DNA of 64,000 bases from Mesorhizobium sp. M4B.F.Ca.ET.058.02.1.1 (GCF_003952505.1 NZ_CP034450.1:620001-684000); one strand, 5' to 3'. Shown: positions 22,932 to 33,335, counted from the stretch's first letter. The notes: generated from the letters alone by a model not told the origin. Translations and numbers: made by a program.

Positions 22932-23249
22932 ATGTTCAAGCGCACCATTGTTTCCGGCCTCATCGCCACCTCCGTCGCCGCCGCCACGCTGGCCGGCACC
23001 GTTCAGCCCTCGGCCGCCCATGGCCATCACCACCACCGCGAGATCGGCATCGGCATTGCCGCCGGCGTCGGCGGGTTCGTACTCGGCAGCCTGCTCGCTC
23101 AGCAGCAGCAGCCGCAGCCTGTCTATGTCGACGAATATGGCGGCGGTTCCTCGCACGTCCGCCGCTGCCTCGCCCGCTACGCCAGCTACGACCCATACTC
23201 CGACACCTATGCCGGCTACGACGGCTATCGTCATTACTGCCAGCTCTGA
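22932..23249 (+). CDS. BA14K family protein
   Basis: The 105-residue protein has a Sec signal peptide (cleavage near PSAAHG), a His-rich patch (HGHHHHRE), a Gly-rich hydrophobic segment and a Gln-rich linker. The C-terminus HVRRCLARYASYDPYSDTYA then GYDGYRHYCQL is the BA14K domain, first described from a Brucella immunoreactive protein with lectin-like activity. It should be periplasmic or outer-membrane associated. The ATG follows CAGGAGATCATC. A strong terminator lies downstream. Confidence 0.88.
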   Translation: MFKRTIVSGLIATSVAAATLAGTVQPSAAHGHHHHREIGIGIAAGVGGFVLGSLLAQQQQPQPVYVDEYGGGSSHVRRCLARYASYDPYSDTYAGYDGYRHYCQL

Positions 23250-23276
23250 GAGGAGGTGAACCGCCTCAGGCAACCG

Positions 23277-23307
23277 GAAGAAGGGGCTTCTCGGTGGCCC
23301 CTTCTTC
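23277..23307 (+). terminator. Intrinsic terminator after the BA14K gene
   Basis: GAAGAAGGGGC (23277-23287) pairs perfectly with GCCCCTTCTTC (23297-23307). The T-run is short, but stem strength and position 28 bp after the stop support the call. Confidence 0.7.
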
Positions 23308-23433
23308 TGCCGTCAGGGGGCTGGCCCTGCTGCGTTGACAGACTTTCAAGCGGAAACGGCTCCGCCGTCGGCGGTGTACAGCGATTTTCCGAGCGTCTAA
23401 TCTCTCCCCAACGGCCAAACCGAGGAGGGACGC

Positions 23434-23790
23434 TTGGACGAACAGGACCCGAAGCAAGACTTGATCGAGCCCGTCTTTCGCAACGGCACGGTCACCACCG
23501 TCGGCATCCTGCTGGCGTTTTCGCTGGGCTTCATCACCCATTGGGCCGCCAATCCGATCCCTTGGCAAACGTACCATCTACTCGCCGTCGTGCCGATCCT
23601 GATCGGCATCGCGATGCAGATGCGGGCGCTGTCCTTGCTGCTCGACGTAAGTTCGCTGCAAAAGCCCATCTACGAGCGGGCGAACCGCATCTTCATCGCG
23701 GGCCTCATCTTCACCGCAAGCGGCGTCGGGCTGGCGATCCTGCTCGACTTCTTCGAGATTGCGGGCAAGAGCGCGCTGCCGAACGGCTAG
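23434..23790 (+). CDS. Membrane protein of unknown function (118 aa)
   Basis: The product has three hydrophobic spans: about residues 19-37 (TVTTVGILLAFSLGFITHWA), 45-63 (YHLLAVVPILIGIAMQMRAL) and 85-108. The start is a TTG at 23434 chosen because GAGGAGGGACGC lies directly upstream; no ATG occurs before the first span. The 'WQTYHLLA..PI..GI..Q...L' segment recurs in small rhizobial membrane proteins. It ends at 23790, immediately abutting the stop of the convergent YbaK-like gene. Confidence 0.65.
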   Translation: MDEQDPKQDLIEPVFRNGTVTTVGILLAFSLGFITHWAANPIPWQTYHLLAVVPILIGIAMQMRALSLLLDVSSLQKPIYERANRIFIAGLIFTASGVGLAILLDFFEIAGKSALPNG

Positions 23791-24249
23791 CTACTGGCAG
23801 ATGTCGCACCATTCGGCGCCGACCAGGCTCACCATGCGGTCGACGCCTATCCTGACGGCGGCATTGGTGGCGCCGGCCGCCGGCACGACCTCGTCAAAGG
23901 CCCGCAGCGACACATCGCAATAGACAGGCAGCGGCGAGGCGAGGCCGAAGGGGCAGACGCCGCCGACCGGATGCCCCGTGATCTCCGCCACCTGTTGGGC
24001 ATCGAGCATGCGCGGCTTGCCGCCGAAGGCATCGCGCGATTTGCGGTTGTCGATGCGCGCGTCGCCGCGGGCGACCACCAGCAGCACCCGCTCGCCGACC
24101 CGCATGCAGATGGTCTTGGCGATCTGCCCCGGCTCGACGCCATGCGCCTCGGCGGCGAGCGCCACGGTCGCCGAACTTGTCGGCGTTTCGATCACCGCGA
24201 TGTCGGGGGCATGCTCGGCGAAGAAGGCTTTGACGGACTTGAGGCTCAT
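23791..24249 (-). CDS. YbaK/EbsC family aminoacyl-tRNA deacylase-like protein
   Basis: The 152-residue protein matches the YbaK/EbsC fold that hydrolyses mischarged tRNAs, such as Cys-tRNA-Pro or Ala-tRNA-Pro. It has ETPTSSATVALAAEAHGVEP, GQIAKTICMRV, a catalytic-type lysine segment (DNRKSRDAFGGKPRMLDAQQ), and the signature ITGHPVGGVCPFGL. It reads to a normal length. Which mischarged tRNA it clears cannot be decided from sequence. Its stop codon directly abuts that of the convergent membrane-protein gene. Confidence 0.88.
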   Translation of the reverse strand: MSLKSVKAFFAEHAPDIAVIETPTSSATVALAAEAHGVEPGQIAKTICMRVGERVLLVVARGDARIDNRKSRDAFGGKPRMLDAQQVAEITGHPVGGVCPFGLASPLPVYCDVSLRAFDEVVPAAGATNAAVRIGVDRMVSLVGAEWCDICQ

Positions 24250-24322
24250 GCGTCTTCAGGCGGGAATGGATCGGATGCGCAGACTTCGACCGTTGCCGGA
24301 CCGGTGTCAAGCCGGGCCAGAG

Positions 24323-25192
24323 TCAAGGCAAGCGCGTGGCGCTGACCTCGAACAGCGATGCCTCGGCAGCGCCTTGTGAAGAATGCCCGCCGATCATCCT
24401 GGTTATGTCGGTCGCCGCTTCGCGCACCAGCGGACCGATATCGGCCAGACGCTCCGGCGTCACCCGAACGGTGGGCCCGGACACCGAAACGCCGCCGATC
24501 GGCTCGCCGAACTCGTTGAAGATGGCGGCGGCCACGCAGCGCATTCCCGGGTGCCGCTCCTCGTCGTCGACCGACCAGCCGCGATGCTTGATCGCGACGA
24601 GATCACGGGCCAGCGCCGAAATGTCGGAAAGCGTCTTGTCGGTGAAGCGCTCCAGCCCGGCGCGACGCAGGATGGCAGCGACACGCTCGGGATCGAGATG
24701 CGCCAGCACCGCCTTGCCGATGCCGGAGGCATGGAAGGAGCTGCGCGTGCCCGGCCGGAAGAAGGCGCGGATCGCCTGGTGCGTCTCGACCTGGCTGACG
24801 AAGACGACGCAATCGTCCTCGGCGACGCCGAGATTGGCGGTCTCGCCGGTCTTCTCCATCAGTTCCTGCATGACGATGCGGGCGCGGTCGACCAGCTTGC
24901 GGCGGCGCAGGAACGCGGCGCCCATGCGGTAGGTCTCGACGCCGATCGACCACAGCTGGTCGGTGCCGTCGAACTCGACCATGCCGTGGTTCTCCAGCGT
25001 CGTCAGCATGCGGTAGGCGGTGGAGGCGGCAAGGCCGCTTTGCGCCGATATCTCGCTCAGCGACAGGCCGCTGCCTTCGGCGACGATGGCAAGGATGCGC
25101 AAGGCGCGGTCGAGCGACTGCACGGAGGCGGCTTCGGACGGGCCGTTGAAGGAGCGCGGACGGCCGCGCTGCCGCTTTTCGCTGGTTTCCAT
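24323..25192 (-). CDS. IclR family transcriptional regulator, probable regulator of the gcl operon
   Basis: From ATG 25192 the protein has an AT-hook-like RQRGRPRS segment, an IclR winged-helix domain (VQSLDRALRILAIVAEGSGL, SLSEISAQSGLAASTAYRML) and an IclR effector-binding domain with FRPGTRSSFHASGIGKAVLA, DDEERHPGMRCVAAAIFNEF and GGVSVSGPT. An upstream ATG at 25243 would add 17 residues. It is divergent from gcl-hyi-glxR, the arrangement seen for AllR-type regulators that sense glyoxylate or a related acid. That link is inferred from position. Confidence 0.88.
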   Translation of the reverse strand: METSEKRQRGRPRSFNGPSEAASVQSLDRALRILAIVAEGSGLSLSEISAQSGLAASTAYRMLTTLENHGMVEFDGTDQLWSIGVETYRMGAAFLRRRKLVDRARIVMQELMEKTGETANLGVAEDDCVVFVSQVETHQAIRAFFRPGTRSSFHASGIGKAVLAHLDPERVAAILRRAGLERFTDKTLSDISALARDLVAIKHRGWSVDDEERHPGMRCVAAAIFNEFGEPIGGVSVSGPTVRVTPERLADIGPLVREAATDITRMIGGHSSQGAAEASLFEVSATRLP

Positions 25193-25243
25193 GGTGGGCA
25201 TTCTCGCCGATTTCGCCGATTTAGCAATGAAAAAGTTTTTCAT

Positions 25244-25398
25244 CGCTCCACGAGACTGAATTCTTGGAAAACGGAAAGCGTAGTGAAATCATATCGTAAA
25301 AGCTATTTTATAGAAATGAAAAAATATTCTGAAAAAATTGAAAAATAGCGGGCGTGCTGGCATGCTCAGCCAACCAACAAATTCGTGGAGGCTTGCAA
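25244..25398. promoter_or_regulatory. AT-rich divergent control region between iclR and gcl
   Basis: This region is strikingly AT-rich for the genome, with a palindromic CTATTTTATAG near 25305 and repeated GAAAAAA runs (GAAATGAAAAAATATTCTG). It should contain both divergent promoters and the IclR operator. The exact sites cannot be fixed by eye. GTGGAGG at 25385 serves as the gcl ribosome-binding site. Confidence 0.5.
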
Positions 25399-27180
25399 AT
25401 GGCCAGGATGCGCGCTGTCGACGCTGCCGTTCTCGTTCTCGAAAAGGAGGGCATTTCGTGCGCCTTCGGCGTGCCGGGCGCGGCGATCAACCCGCTTTAT
25501 TCGGCGCTGAAGGCGAGGGGCACCATTCGCCACGTTCTCGCGCGCCATGTCGAAGGCGCCTCGCATATGGCCGAAGGCTATACGCGGGCCAAGGTCGGCA
25601 ATATCGGCCTCTGCATCGGTACCTCCGGCCCGGCCGGCACCGACATGATCACCGGGCTCTATTCGGCGGCGGCCGATTCCATTCCGATCCTTTGCATAAC
25701 TGGCCAAGCTCCCCGCGCGCGCCTCAACAAGGAGGATTTCCAGGCCGTCGACATCGCCGCGATCGCCTCGCCGGTCGCCAAATGGGCGGTCACCGTCATG
25801 GAACCCTATCTGGTGCCGATGGCGCTGCAGAAGGCCTTTCATCTGATGCGCTCGTCGCGGCCCGGCCCGGTCCTCATCGACCTGCCGGTCGATGTGCAGA
25901 TGGCCGAGATTGAATTCGACATCGACGCCTACGAGCCGCTCGCCCCCTTCAAGCCGGCGATGACGCGCGCCCAGGCGGAGAAGGCGCTGACGATGCTCAA
26001 TCAGGCGGAAAAGCCGTTGATCGTCGCCGGCGGCGGCATCATCAATGCCGACGCGTCGGACCTGCTGATCGAGTTCGCCGAGGTCACCGGCGTGCCGGTC
26101 ATTCCGACGCTGATGGGCTGGGGCGCGATCCCTGATGACCATCGGCTGATGGCCGGCATGTGCGGGCTGCAGACCTCGCACCGCTACGGCAACGCCACCA
26201 TGCTCGAGGCCGATTTCGTCTTCGGCATCGGCAATCGCTGGGCCAACCGCCACACCGGCTCCGTCGATGTCTACACGAAGGGCAAAAAGTTCATCCATGT
26301 CGATATCGAGCCCACCCAGATCGGTCGCGTCTTCGCGCCGGACCTCGGCGTCGTCTCGGATGCCGGCGCGGCGCTGAAGATGCTGCTCGACGTCGCCACC
26401 GAATGGCGGACGGCGGGCAAGCTGCGCGACTGGTCGGGCTGGGCGAAGGAATGCCAGCAGCGCAAGAAGACGATGAAGCGCAAGACGCATTTCGAGCAGG
26501 TGCCGCTGAAGCCGCAGCGCGTCTATGAGGAGATGAACAAGGCTTTCGGCCGCGATACCACCTATGTCACCACGATCGGCCTGTCGCAGATCGCCGGCGC
26601 GCAGTTCCTGCATGTCTACAAGCCGCGCAACTGGATCAATTGCGGCCAGGCAGGCCCGCTCGGCTGGACGCTGCCGGCCGCCCTCGGCGTGCGAGCGGCC
26701 GATCCGGACCGCGATATCGTCGCGCTCTCCGGCGACTACGATTTTCAGTTCATGATTGAGGAACTGGCGGTCGGAGCGCAGCACAGGCTGCCCTACATCC
26801 ACGTCGTCGTGAACAACGCCTATCTCGGCCTGATCCGCCAGGCGCAGCGTGGCTTCTCGATGGACTATGAGGTCAGCCTCGCCTTCGAGAACGTCAACCG
26901 CGCCAACGACCCCGAGGCAGGCTACGGCGTCGACCATGTCGCGGTCGCCGAAGCGATGGGCTGCAAGGCGGTTAGGGTGCGTAAGCCGGAAGAGTTCGCC
27001 GGCGCCTTCAAGGAGGCGCAGCGCCTGATGAAGGAGCACCAGGTTCCGGTCGTTCTGGAATTCATCCTCGAGCGCATCACCAACATTTCCATGGGCACGG
27101 AAATCGACAAGATCACCGAGTTCGAGGAATTGGCCGAACGCAATGAGGATGCGCCGACGGCCATCATGATGTTGGATTGA
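25399..27180 (+). CDS. gcl: Glyoxylate carboligase (tartronate-semialdehyde synthase)
   Basis: The 593-residue ThDP enzyme condenses two glyoxylate molecules to tartronate semialdehyde and CO2. The N-terminal domain reads [17 protein letters not shown]; as is characteristic of Gcl, the glutamate normally conserved in ThDP enzymes is a valine here (GVPGAA). The ThDP/Mg-binding part has [20 protein letters not shown] then [13 protein letters not shown], matching Gcl closely. ATG 25399 follows GTGGAGGCTTGCAA. It heads an operon with hyi and glxR; together they turn glyoxylate (from allantoin, purines or glycolate) into glycerate. Confidence 0.96.
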   Translation: MARMRAVDAAVLVLEKEGISCAFGVPGAAINPLYSALKARGTIRHVLARHVEGASHMAEGYTRAKVGNIGLCIGTSGPAGTDMITGLYSAAADSIPILCITGQAPRARLNKEDFQAVDIAAIASPVAKWAVTVMEPYLVPMALQKAFHLMRSSRPGPVLIDLPVDVQMAEIEFDIDAYEPLAPFKPAMTRAQAEKALTMLNQAEKPLIVAGGGIINADASDLLIEFAEVTGVPVIPTLMGWGAIPDDHRLMAGMCGLQTSHRYGNATMLEADFVFGIGNRWANRHTGSVDVYTKGKKFIHVDIEPTQIGRVFAPDLGVVSDAGAALKMLLDVATEWRTAGKLRDWSGWAKECQQRKKTMKRKTHFEQVPLKPQRVYEEMNKAFGRDTTYVTTIGLSQIAGAQFLHVYKPRNWINCGQAGPLGWTLPAALGVRAADPDRDIVALSGDYDFQFMIEELAVGAQHRLPYIHVVVNNAYLGLIRQAQRGFSMDYEVSLAFENVNRANDPEAGYGVDHVAVAEAMGCKAVRVRKPEEFAGAFKEAQRLMKEHQVPVVLEFILERITNISMGTEIDKITEFEELAERNEDAPTAIMMLD

Positions 27181-27206
27181 GCCCGGCGGGGAGAAGGAGA
27201 AAAAGA

Positions 27207-28004
27207 ATGCCGCGTTTTTCAGCCAATCTGTCGATGCTCTTTGGCGAGCACGAGTTCCTCGACCGCTTCGATGCCGCCGCCCGCGCCGGCTTCAAGGGCG
27301 TCGAATATATCGGCCCTTACGATCATGCGCCGGACGTCGTCGCCGCGCGCCTGAAGAAGAACGGGCTGACGCAGGTTCTGTTCAACTTGCCGCCGGGCGA
27401 CTGGGCAAAGGGCGAGCGCGGCATAGCCGTGCTTCCCGATCGGGTACCGGAATTCCGGCAAGGGGTGGCCAAGGCCATCACCTATGCGCATGCGCTCGGC
27501 TGCGAGCAGATCAACTGCCTTGCCGGCATCGCCCCACAGGGAGCCGACCGAGCGGTGCTGGAGAACGTCTTTGCCGAGAATCTGGCTTTCGCGGCCGAGA
27601 AGCTGGAGCAGGCCGGCATCAGGCTTTTGATCGAGCCGATCAACACCCGGGACATTCCGGGCTTCTTCCTGAATTATTCCGACCAGGCGCTGGCGCTGAT
27701 CGACCGCATAGGCTCGAAGAACCTGTTCCTGCAATACGACATCTACCACATGCAGATCATGGAGGGGGATCTCGCCCGTACCATCGAGGCAAACCTCGAC
27801 CGTATCACGCATATCCAGCTTGCGGACAATCCCGGACGTCACGAGCCGGGGACGGGCGAGATCAACTATCCCTTCCTCTACGAGCACATCGACCGGCTCG
27901 GCTATGCCGGCTGGATTGGCGCCGAATACAAGCCGAAGGCCGGCACGGACGCAGGGCTGGGCTGGTTCAAGGCATTGGCCGGCCAGGGCAGCGCGGCCGC
28001 CTAA
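27207..28004 (+). CDS. hyi: Hydroxypyruvate isomerase
   Basis: The 265-residue TIM-barrel enzyme interconverts hydroxypyruvate and tartronate semialdehyde. It starts PRFSANLSMLFGEHEFLDRF and has GFKGVEYIGPYDH, LLIEPINTRDIPGFFLNYSD, FLQYDIYHMQIMEGDL and IGAEYKPK, the metal-site segments of the Hyi family. ATG 27207 follows GGAGAAGGAGAAAAAGA, so initiation is clear. It lies 26 bp after gcl. An interspersed palindromic repeat separates it from glxR. Confidence 0.94.
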   Translation: MPRFSANLSMLFGEHEFLDRFDAAARAGFKGVEYIGPYDHAPDVVAARLKKNGLTQVLFNLPPGDWAKGERGIAVLPDRVPEFRQGVAKAITYAHALGCEQINCLAGIAPQGADRAVLENVFAENLAFAAEKLEQAGIRLLIEPINTRDIPGFFLNYSDQALALIDRIGSKNLFLQYDIYHMQIMEGDLARTIEANLDRITHIQLADNPGRHEPGTGEINYPFLYEHIDRLGYAGWIGAEYKPKAGTDAGLGWFKALAGQGSAAA

Positions 28005-28010
28005 AGCCTT

Positions 28011-28072
28011 CCTTCTCCCCGTCACTATACGGGGAGAAGGTGCCGGCAGGCGGATGAAGGGCAGCGCCGTAC
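28011..28072. repeat. RIME-type rhizobial intergenic palindrome between hyi and glxR
   Basis: CCTTCTCCCCGT (28011-28022) pairs perfectly with ACGGGGAGAAGG (28029-28040) around CACTAT, followed by GTGCCGGCAGGCGGATGAAG. This resembles a repeat scattered in mesorhizobial intergenic regions. In an operon it may stabilise the upstream message or reduce expression of glxR. Confidence 0.65.
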
Positions 28073-28111
28073 CTTCGGCTAGTTGCAGTTACGAATTTCA
28101 GGAGCGAAACA

Positions 28112-29029
28112 ATGGAAACCATCGGCTTTATTGGCCTCGGCATCATGGGCGCGCCGATGGCGGGGCATTTGCTGGATGCCGGCTACCCCGTCGTCGCCAG
28201 CGACCATCGCTCCAAACCGCCGGCTGACCTGATCGGCAAAGGGCTGAAGACCGTCACCGGCCATGCCGCCGTGGCGAAGGCGGCTGATGTCATCATCACG
28301 ATGGTGCCGGACACGCCGCAGGTGGCCGACGTGCTGTTCGGCGAGAACGGCGTCGCCTCCGGCCTGTCCAAAGGCAAGCTCGTCATCGACATGAGCTCGA
28401 TCTCGCCGATCGAGACCAAGACCTTCGCGAAAAAGATCAACGATCTCGGCTGCGACTATCTCGACGCGCCGGTATCGGGCGGCGAGGTCGGCGCCAAGGC
28501 TGCCTCGCTCACCATCATGGTCGGCGGCGAGGAACAAGCCTTCGAGCGCGCAAAGCCGGTGTTCGAGAAGATGGGCAAGAACATCACCCTCGTCGGCCCG
28601 AACGGCGTCGGCCAGACGACCAAGGTCGCCAACCAGATCGTCGTGGCGCTCACCATCGAGGCGGTCGGCGAAGCGCTTGTCTTCGCCTCGAAGGCGGGCG
28701 CCGATCCGGCCAAGGTTCGCCAAGCGCTGATGGGCGGGCTCGCCGCCTCGCGCATCCTCGAAGTGCATGGCGAGCGCATGATCAAGCGCACCTTCGCGCC
28801 GGGTTTTCGCATCGAGCTGCACCAGAAGGACCTCAACCTGGCGCTGGAGGGCGCCAAGGCGCTCGGTGTCTCGCTGCCCAACACCTCGACGACGCAGCAA
28901 CTATTCAACTCATGCGCGGCCAATGGCGGGGCGAAGGAAGATCACTCGGCGCTGGTCAGGGCGCTGGAGCGGATGGCCAATTTCGAGGTCGGCGGCCAAG
29001 CAACCGAAGCCAAGGGCAAAGCAGCATAG
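28112..29029 (+). CDS. glxR: 2-hydroxy-3-oxopropionate (tartronate semialdehyde) reductase
   Basis: The 305-residue beta-hydroxyacid dehydrogenase reduces tartronate semialdehyde to D-glycerate using NAD(P)H. The Rossmann motif GFIGLGIMGAPMAGHLL is at residues 5-21, the substrate-binding signature DAPVSGGEVGAKAASLTIMV follows, and the catalytic lysine lies in the GQTTKVANQIVVALTIEAVG helix. ATG 28112 follows AGGAGCGAAACA. It completes the glyoxylate-to-glycerate route begun by gcl. The paralogous symbol garR is also used for this activity. Confidence 0.92.
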   Translation: METIGFIGLGIMGAPMAGHLLDAGYPVVASDHRSKPPADLIGKGLKTVTGHAAVAKAADVIITMVPDTPQVADVLFGENGVASGLSKGKLVIDMSSISPIETKTFAKKINDLGCDYLDAPVSGGEVGAKAASLTIMVGGEEQAFERAKPVFEKMGKNITLVGPNGVGQTTKVANQIVVALTIEAVGEALVFASKAGADPAKVRQALMGGLAASRILEVHGERMIKRTFAPGFRIELHQKDLNLALEGAKALGVSLPNTSTTQQLFNSCAANGGAKEDHSALVRALERMANFEVGGQATEAKGKAA

Positions 29030-29166
29030 GTCGGGAGAAGGCGGCGCAACGTTCCCAAGCTGCCAGCTCTTGCCTGCCAAGAACGGGTTCCTGCGTCAAA
29101 CGCCGGAGCCCGTTTCTCATATTCCGCGCAACCACGAGATGAGCGTCGGCGCAAATCGCGATGTGG

Positions 29167-29580
29167 TTAGGGAAATTGCTGGTTGATGTCCGCCAGCTTG
29201 AACTTGTCGATTTCAGCCCCGATCCGCTCAAGCGCAAGAACAAGTGTGCCGTTCTCGAACGCCTGGCTGAGAGCTCCGTCAACCCACCTTTCATCGGCCA
29301 GGTTGCAGGCGACCCGATGATGGATCTCCGTGGCGTCCATGGAGGTCAAGTCTCCTGGACTTTTGGGCAGCCAGGTCTCCCAACAGGCATCGTCGAGAAA
29401 TTTTTTGATATCGGCGGGATTTTCAAGCGTATGGACAAGCCGAAATATGTCTTCCATCAACACATGGTAGCGGTCGTTCGCCTCGTCGTAGAACTCCGAT
29501 GGAGTGAGCGTTCGTAGAGTGCCGATTGTGCTCGCAAGAAACGCAAGCCATTCGCCCCGATCTGAGAACGTCTCGAACAT
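29167..29580 (-). CDS. Protein of unknown function downstream of rlmB
   Basis: From ATG 29580 the product is about 137 residues: MFETFSDRGEWLAFLASTIG, TLRTLTPSEFYDEANDRYHV, then helical segments ending KLADINQQFP. It is soluble and mostly helical, without recognisable motifs. A longer frame to 29625 would overlap the rlmB end, so I prefer the start 14 bp after the rlmB stop. It is probably co-transcribed with rlmB. No family recognised. Confidence 0.5.
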   Translation of the reverse strand: MFETFSDRGEWLAFLASTIGTLRTLTPSEFYDEANDRYHVLMEDIFRLVHTLENPADIKKFLDDACWETWLPKSPGDLTSMDATEIHHRVACNLADERWVDGALSQAFENGTLVLALERIGAEIDKFKLADINQQFP

Positions 29581-29593
29581 CCAGGTCGCTCGT

Positions 29594-30448
29594 TCAATCC
29601 TCGGAAAGGAACTTTCGCGCCGCATAAAGGCTCACCGCCGCCGCGTTGGAAACGTTCAACGAGCGTATCGCACCCGGCATGTCGAGGCGGGCGAGCGCCG
29701 TCACCGTCTCGCGCGTCTTCTGACGCAGGCCTTTGCCTTCGGCGCCCAACACCAGCGCGATTTTGTCGCCGGCGAATGTTTTCTCCAACTCGGCCGGTCC
29801 GTCCGAATCGAGGCCGATGGTCTGGAAGCCGGCCTCATGCAACTGGCCGAGCGCGTCGGCGAGGTTCTTCACCTCAATCTGATCAATATGTTCCAGCGCG
29901 CCGGAGGCGGATTTCGCCAGCACGCCCGATTCCTGCGGGCTGTGGCGGGCCGTGGTGATCAGCGCGCCGGCGCCGAAGGCGACCGCGGAGCGCAGGATCG
30001 CGCCGACATTGTGCGGATCGGTGACCTGGTCGAGCACGAGCACCAACTGAGTGTCGCCAAGCGCGTCAAGGCGCTTCGGCTTCAGCGGCTCGGCCTCGAT
30101 CAGCACGCCCTGATGCACGGCATCCGACCCGGTGATCCTGTCGATCTCCTTTGGCTCGACCAGCTCGGCCTTGAAGGGCAGGGCGGCGAGGTCGGCGATC
30201 GCCAGCCGCTCGGCGGCGTTGCGCGTCACCAGCATTTTCCTGATCTTGCGCCGTGAATTGTCGAGCGCGGCTCGCACCGTGTGCAGGCCATAGAGCCGCA
30301 TCAGGCCGTCGCCGGGGGATTCGCCCGGCGGCAGCGGCTGGCGCGGCCGGAATGCGGGTGCGCCGCCGGCCTTCTGGTCGCGGTGGGCGCGACGCAGCTT
30401 GGCGTAGTGAGTGTCTTTGGGTGTTCCGGGCTTGTTGTCTTTGCTCAT
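29594..30448 (-). CDS. rlmB: 23S rRNA (guanosine 2'-O-)-methyltransferase, TrmH/SPOUT family
   Basis: The 284-residue enzyme has a basic N-terminal tail, a substrate-binding domain starting RLYGLHTVRAALDNSRRKIR, and a SPOUT catalytic domain with the three TrmH motifs: VLDQVTDPHNVGAILRSAVA (motif 1), LVLGAEGKGLRQKT (motif 2) and MPGAIRSLNVSNAAAVSLY (motif 3). These support methylation of G2251 in 23S rRNA. A small helical protein gene follows on the same strand. It is divergent from tRNA-Tyr and tRNA-Gly. Assignment to RlmB rather than another TrmH paralog is likely but not certain. Confidence 0.88.
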   Translation of the reverse strand: MSKDNKPGTPKDTHYAKLRRAHRDQKAGGAPAFRPRQPLPPGESPGDGLMRLYGLHTVRAALDNSRRKIRKMLVTRNAAERLAIADLAALPFKAELVEPKEIDRITGSDAVHQGVLIEAEPLKPKRLDALGDTQLVLVLDQVTDPHNVGAILRSAVAFGAGALITTARHSPQESGVLAKSASGALEHIDQIEVKNLADALGQLHEAGFQTIGLDSDGPAELEKTFAGDKIALVLGAEGKGLRQKTRETVTALARLDMPGAIRSLNVSNAAAVSLYAARKFLSED

Positions 30449-30657
30449 GGCGGGCTTCTATAGCCGTGTCGTCGGGCCATGGATACTGGCAGAAGCCGGC
30501 TTGCCGAGGATGCTGTCAAATTCAGCGCATTTTGCCGGGACGTGCGGTTGACACCCACCAGCCTTGCCGCCATAAGGCGCTTCGCTGATTTCGGAGAAGA
30601 CTTCTACTCGGGCTCCGGATCGGCAAATGCCTCGTTGCATGGCTCCGGCGGCAGACT

Positions 30658-30742
30658 GGAGAGGTGCCCGAGTGGTTAAAGGGGACGGACTGTAAATCCG
30701 TTGGCTTAGCCTACGTTGGTTCGAATCCAACCCTCTCCACCA
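30658..30742 (+). tRNA. tRNA-Tyr(GUA)
   Basis: Acceptor GGAGAGG pairs with CCTCTCC; the anticodon loop CTGTAAA has anticodon GTA; a long class II variable arm (TTGGCTTAGCCTACG) is present, as required for tRNA-Tyr, followed by TTCGAAT and encoded CCA. The gene is 85 nt including CCA. Confidence 0.95.
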
Positions 30743-30831
30743 CTGCCGGCCCGGAAGCCCTGAAACGAAAAAGTCTCGGACCGAAAAGCGCATGGCGCTT
30801 TTTGGGTGAATCCGGTACTTCAGTGTAAGGC

Positions 30832-30905
30832 GCGGGTATAGCTCAGTGGTAGAGCAGCAGCCTTCCAAGCTGAATATGCGGGTTCGATTCCCGCTACCCG
30901 CTCCA
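30832..30905 (+). tRNA. tRNA-Gly(UCC)
   Basis: Acceptor GCGGGTA pairs with TACCCGC; D-arm GCTC/GAGC, anticodon loop CTTCCAA (anticodon TCC), T-loop TTCGATT, discriminator T and encoded CCA. The gene is 74 nt including CCA. It lies 89 bp after tRNA-Tyr in the same direction, the tRNA-Tyr/tRNA-Gly pairing often seen upstream of a tuf gene in proteobacteria. Confidence 0.95.
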
Positions 30906-30976
30906 GATTTCCGGCATGAAAGGCACGCGGAAGTGCCGCCCAGAAATCCTGGGAGTCAAACGCTTGGCTGCCTGGC

Positions 30977-31864
30977 CTAGGCAACCGGTATCAGCCGGCG
31001 CCTTCTTTCGTCCAGCGACACGATGGCAAGGCCGCTGGCCACCACCAGCAGGATGCCGCAAACGGCGAGCGCGTTGGGAAACTGGCCGAACACCAGCAGG
31101 CCTGAGATGACCGCCCAGACGGTGAAGCAATAGTAGAACGGCGCCACCGCGCTCGTCGGTCCGACGCGATAGGCCATGAAGATGAAGAAATGGCCGAAGA
31201 TCAGGAACAGTCCGGCGCCGGCGATGAGCAAGAGGTGGCGGGGCTCCGGCATGACCCAGCGCTCGGAAACGAGATGCGCGACGCCGGAGCCGACCAGCAC
31301 GACTACGACGGCGGAAATGGCGACGATCATGCCCGGCACCTCGGCGCCGACCTTGCGGCCGGCAAGATCTCGTGCGGCCGACAGGACCGCGTTGCCGAGC
31401 GCCAGCAAGGCATAGACCGAAATCCCTTGCATCGTCGGCTGCGCCACCATCAGCGCGCCGATGAAGCCGACCCCGATCAGCGCCATGCGCGCGCCGCCGA
31501 TACGCTCGCCGAACAGCACCGAGGCGCCGACCAGCATCAGCAGCGGCGTGATCTGCCCGAGCGCCGTTGAATCGGCGATCTGCATGTTGGCGAGCGCCAC
31601 GACGTAGCAAAGGATCGCCGCCAGTTCGAGCAGGTTGCGGCGCAGAACCTTCCTTTCGAAGATCAAAGGGACCTGCCTGGCGTAGCCGAGCAGGACAAGC
31701 AGCGGGACTCCCCAGAGCGCCGCCGCGATGCCGCGCAGGAACAGCACCTCGTAGGGCGGCAGGCCGGTGGTGGCGAGCTTCATCATCGTATCGTTGACCA
31801 GATAGGACCCGGTCGAGACGACCATGAACAGCGGACCGCGGAGGTTTGTCGGGATGAACTGCAT
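30977..31864 (-). CDS. EamA family (DMT superfamily) transporter
   Basis: The 295-residue protein has ten hydrophobic spans arranged as two EamA repeats, for example GPLFMVVSTGSYLVNDTMMK near the N-terminus, GQITPLLMLVGASVLFGERI at the end of repeat 1 and GPTSAVAPFYYCFTVWAVIS in repeat 2. This is the drug/metabolite transporter layout, and the substrate cannot be inferred. It is transcribed away from tuf, with both promoters in the gap 31865-32101. A longer frame on the same strand is a shadow. Confidence 0.88.
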   Translation of the reverse strand: MQFIPTNLRGPLFMVVSTGSYLVNDTMMKLATTGLPPYEVLFLRGIAAALWGVPLLVLLGYARQVPLIFERKVLRRNLLELAAILCYVVALANMQIADSTALGQITPLLMLVGASVLFGERIGGARMALIGVGFIGALMVAQPTMQGISVYALLALGNAVLSAARDLAGRKVGAEVPGMIVAISAVVVVLVGSGVAHLVSERWVMPEPRHLLLIAGAGLFLIFGHFFIFMAYRVGPTSAVAPFYYCFTVWAVISGLLVFGQFPNALAVCGILLVVASGLAIVSLDERRRRLIPVA

Positions 31865-32101
31865 CGAGCGAGGAGATCAGACCCGTGCAGCGGCGGCAAT
31901 GGGCCAGTCGCGGAGCCGGCTTCGCCCATTTCATTTTCCGCTGGACGTCCTATATGCATGCCACATCCCCCCGAAATCGGATCATGGGTTCTGACCGGGC
32001 GGGCGCGCTCAGCCACAAGGCACTTGTGTTTTTCAGCCGTTGTCGCTAATCGCCCCGCATTCGACTGAACTGAATGTCCAGGCCGTCCAAGGAAAGAGAC
32101 T

Positions 32102-33277
<1,176 letters not shown>

Positions 33278-33305
33278 TCGATTCGGCATTCGCTGGTTCG
33301 ATAAG

Positions 33306-33335
33306 AAAAGGGCGGTCTTCGGGCCGCCCTTTTTC
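33306..33335 (+). terminator. Intrinsic terminator of tuf copy 1
   Basis: AAAAGGGCGG (33306-33315) pairs with CCGCCCTTTT (33324-33333) around TCTTCGGG, followed by further T residues. Confidence 0.9.

Noticed and set aside
23256..23855. 199-residue plus-strand frame over the terminator and membrane-protein gene
   Set aside because: Arg/His/Pro-rich shadow without motifs; the TTG-started frame at 23434 has a strong ribosome-binding site and clear membrane spans.
30894..31934. 346-residue frame overlapping the EamA transporter on the same strand
   Set aside because: Different frame, Arg/Ala-rich, no membrane spans; the 295-residue frame shows ten hydrophobic segments.
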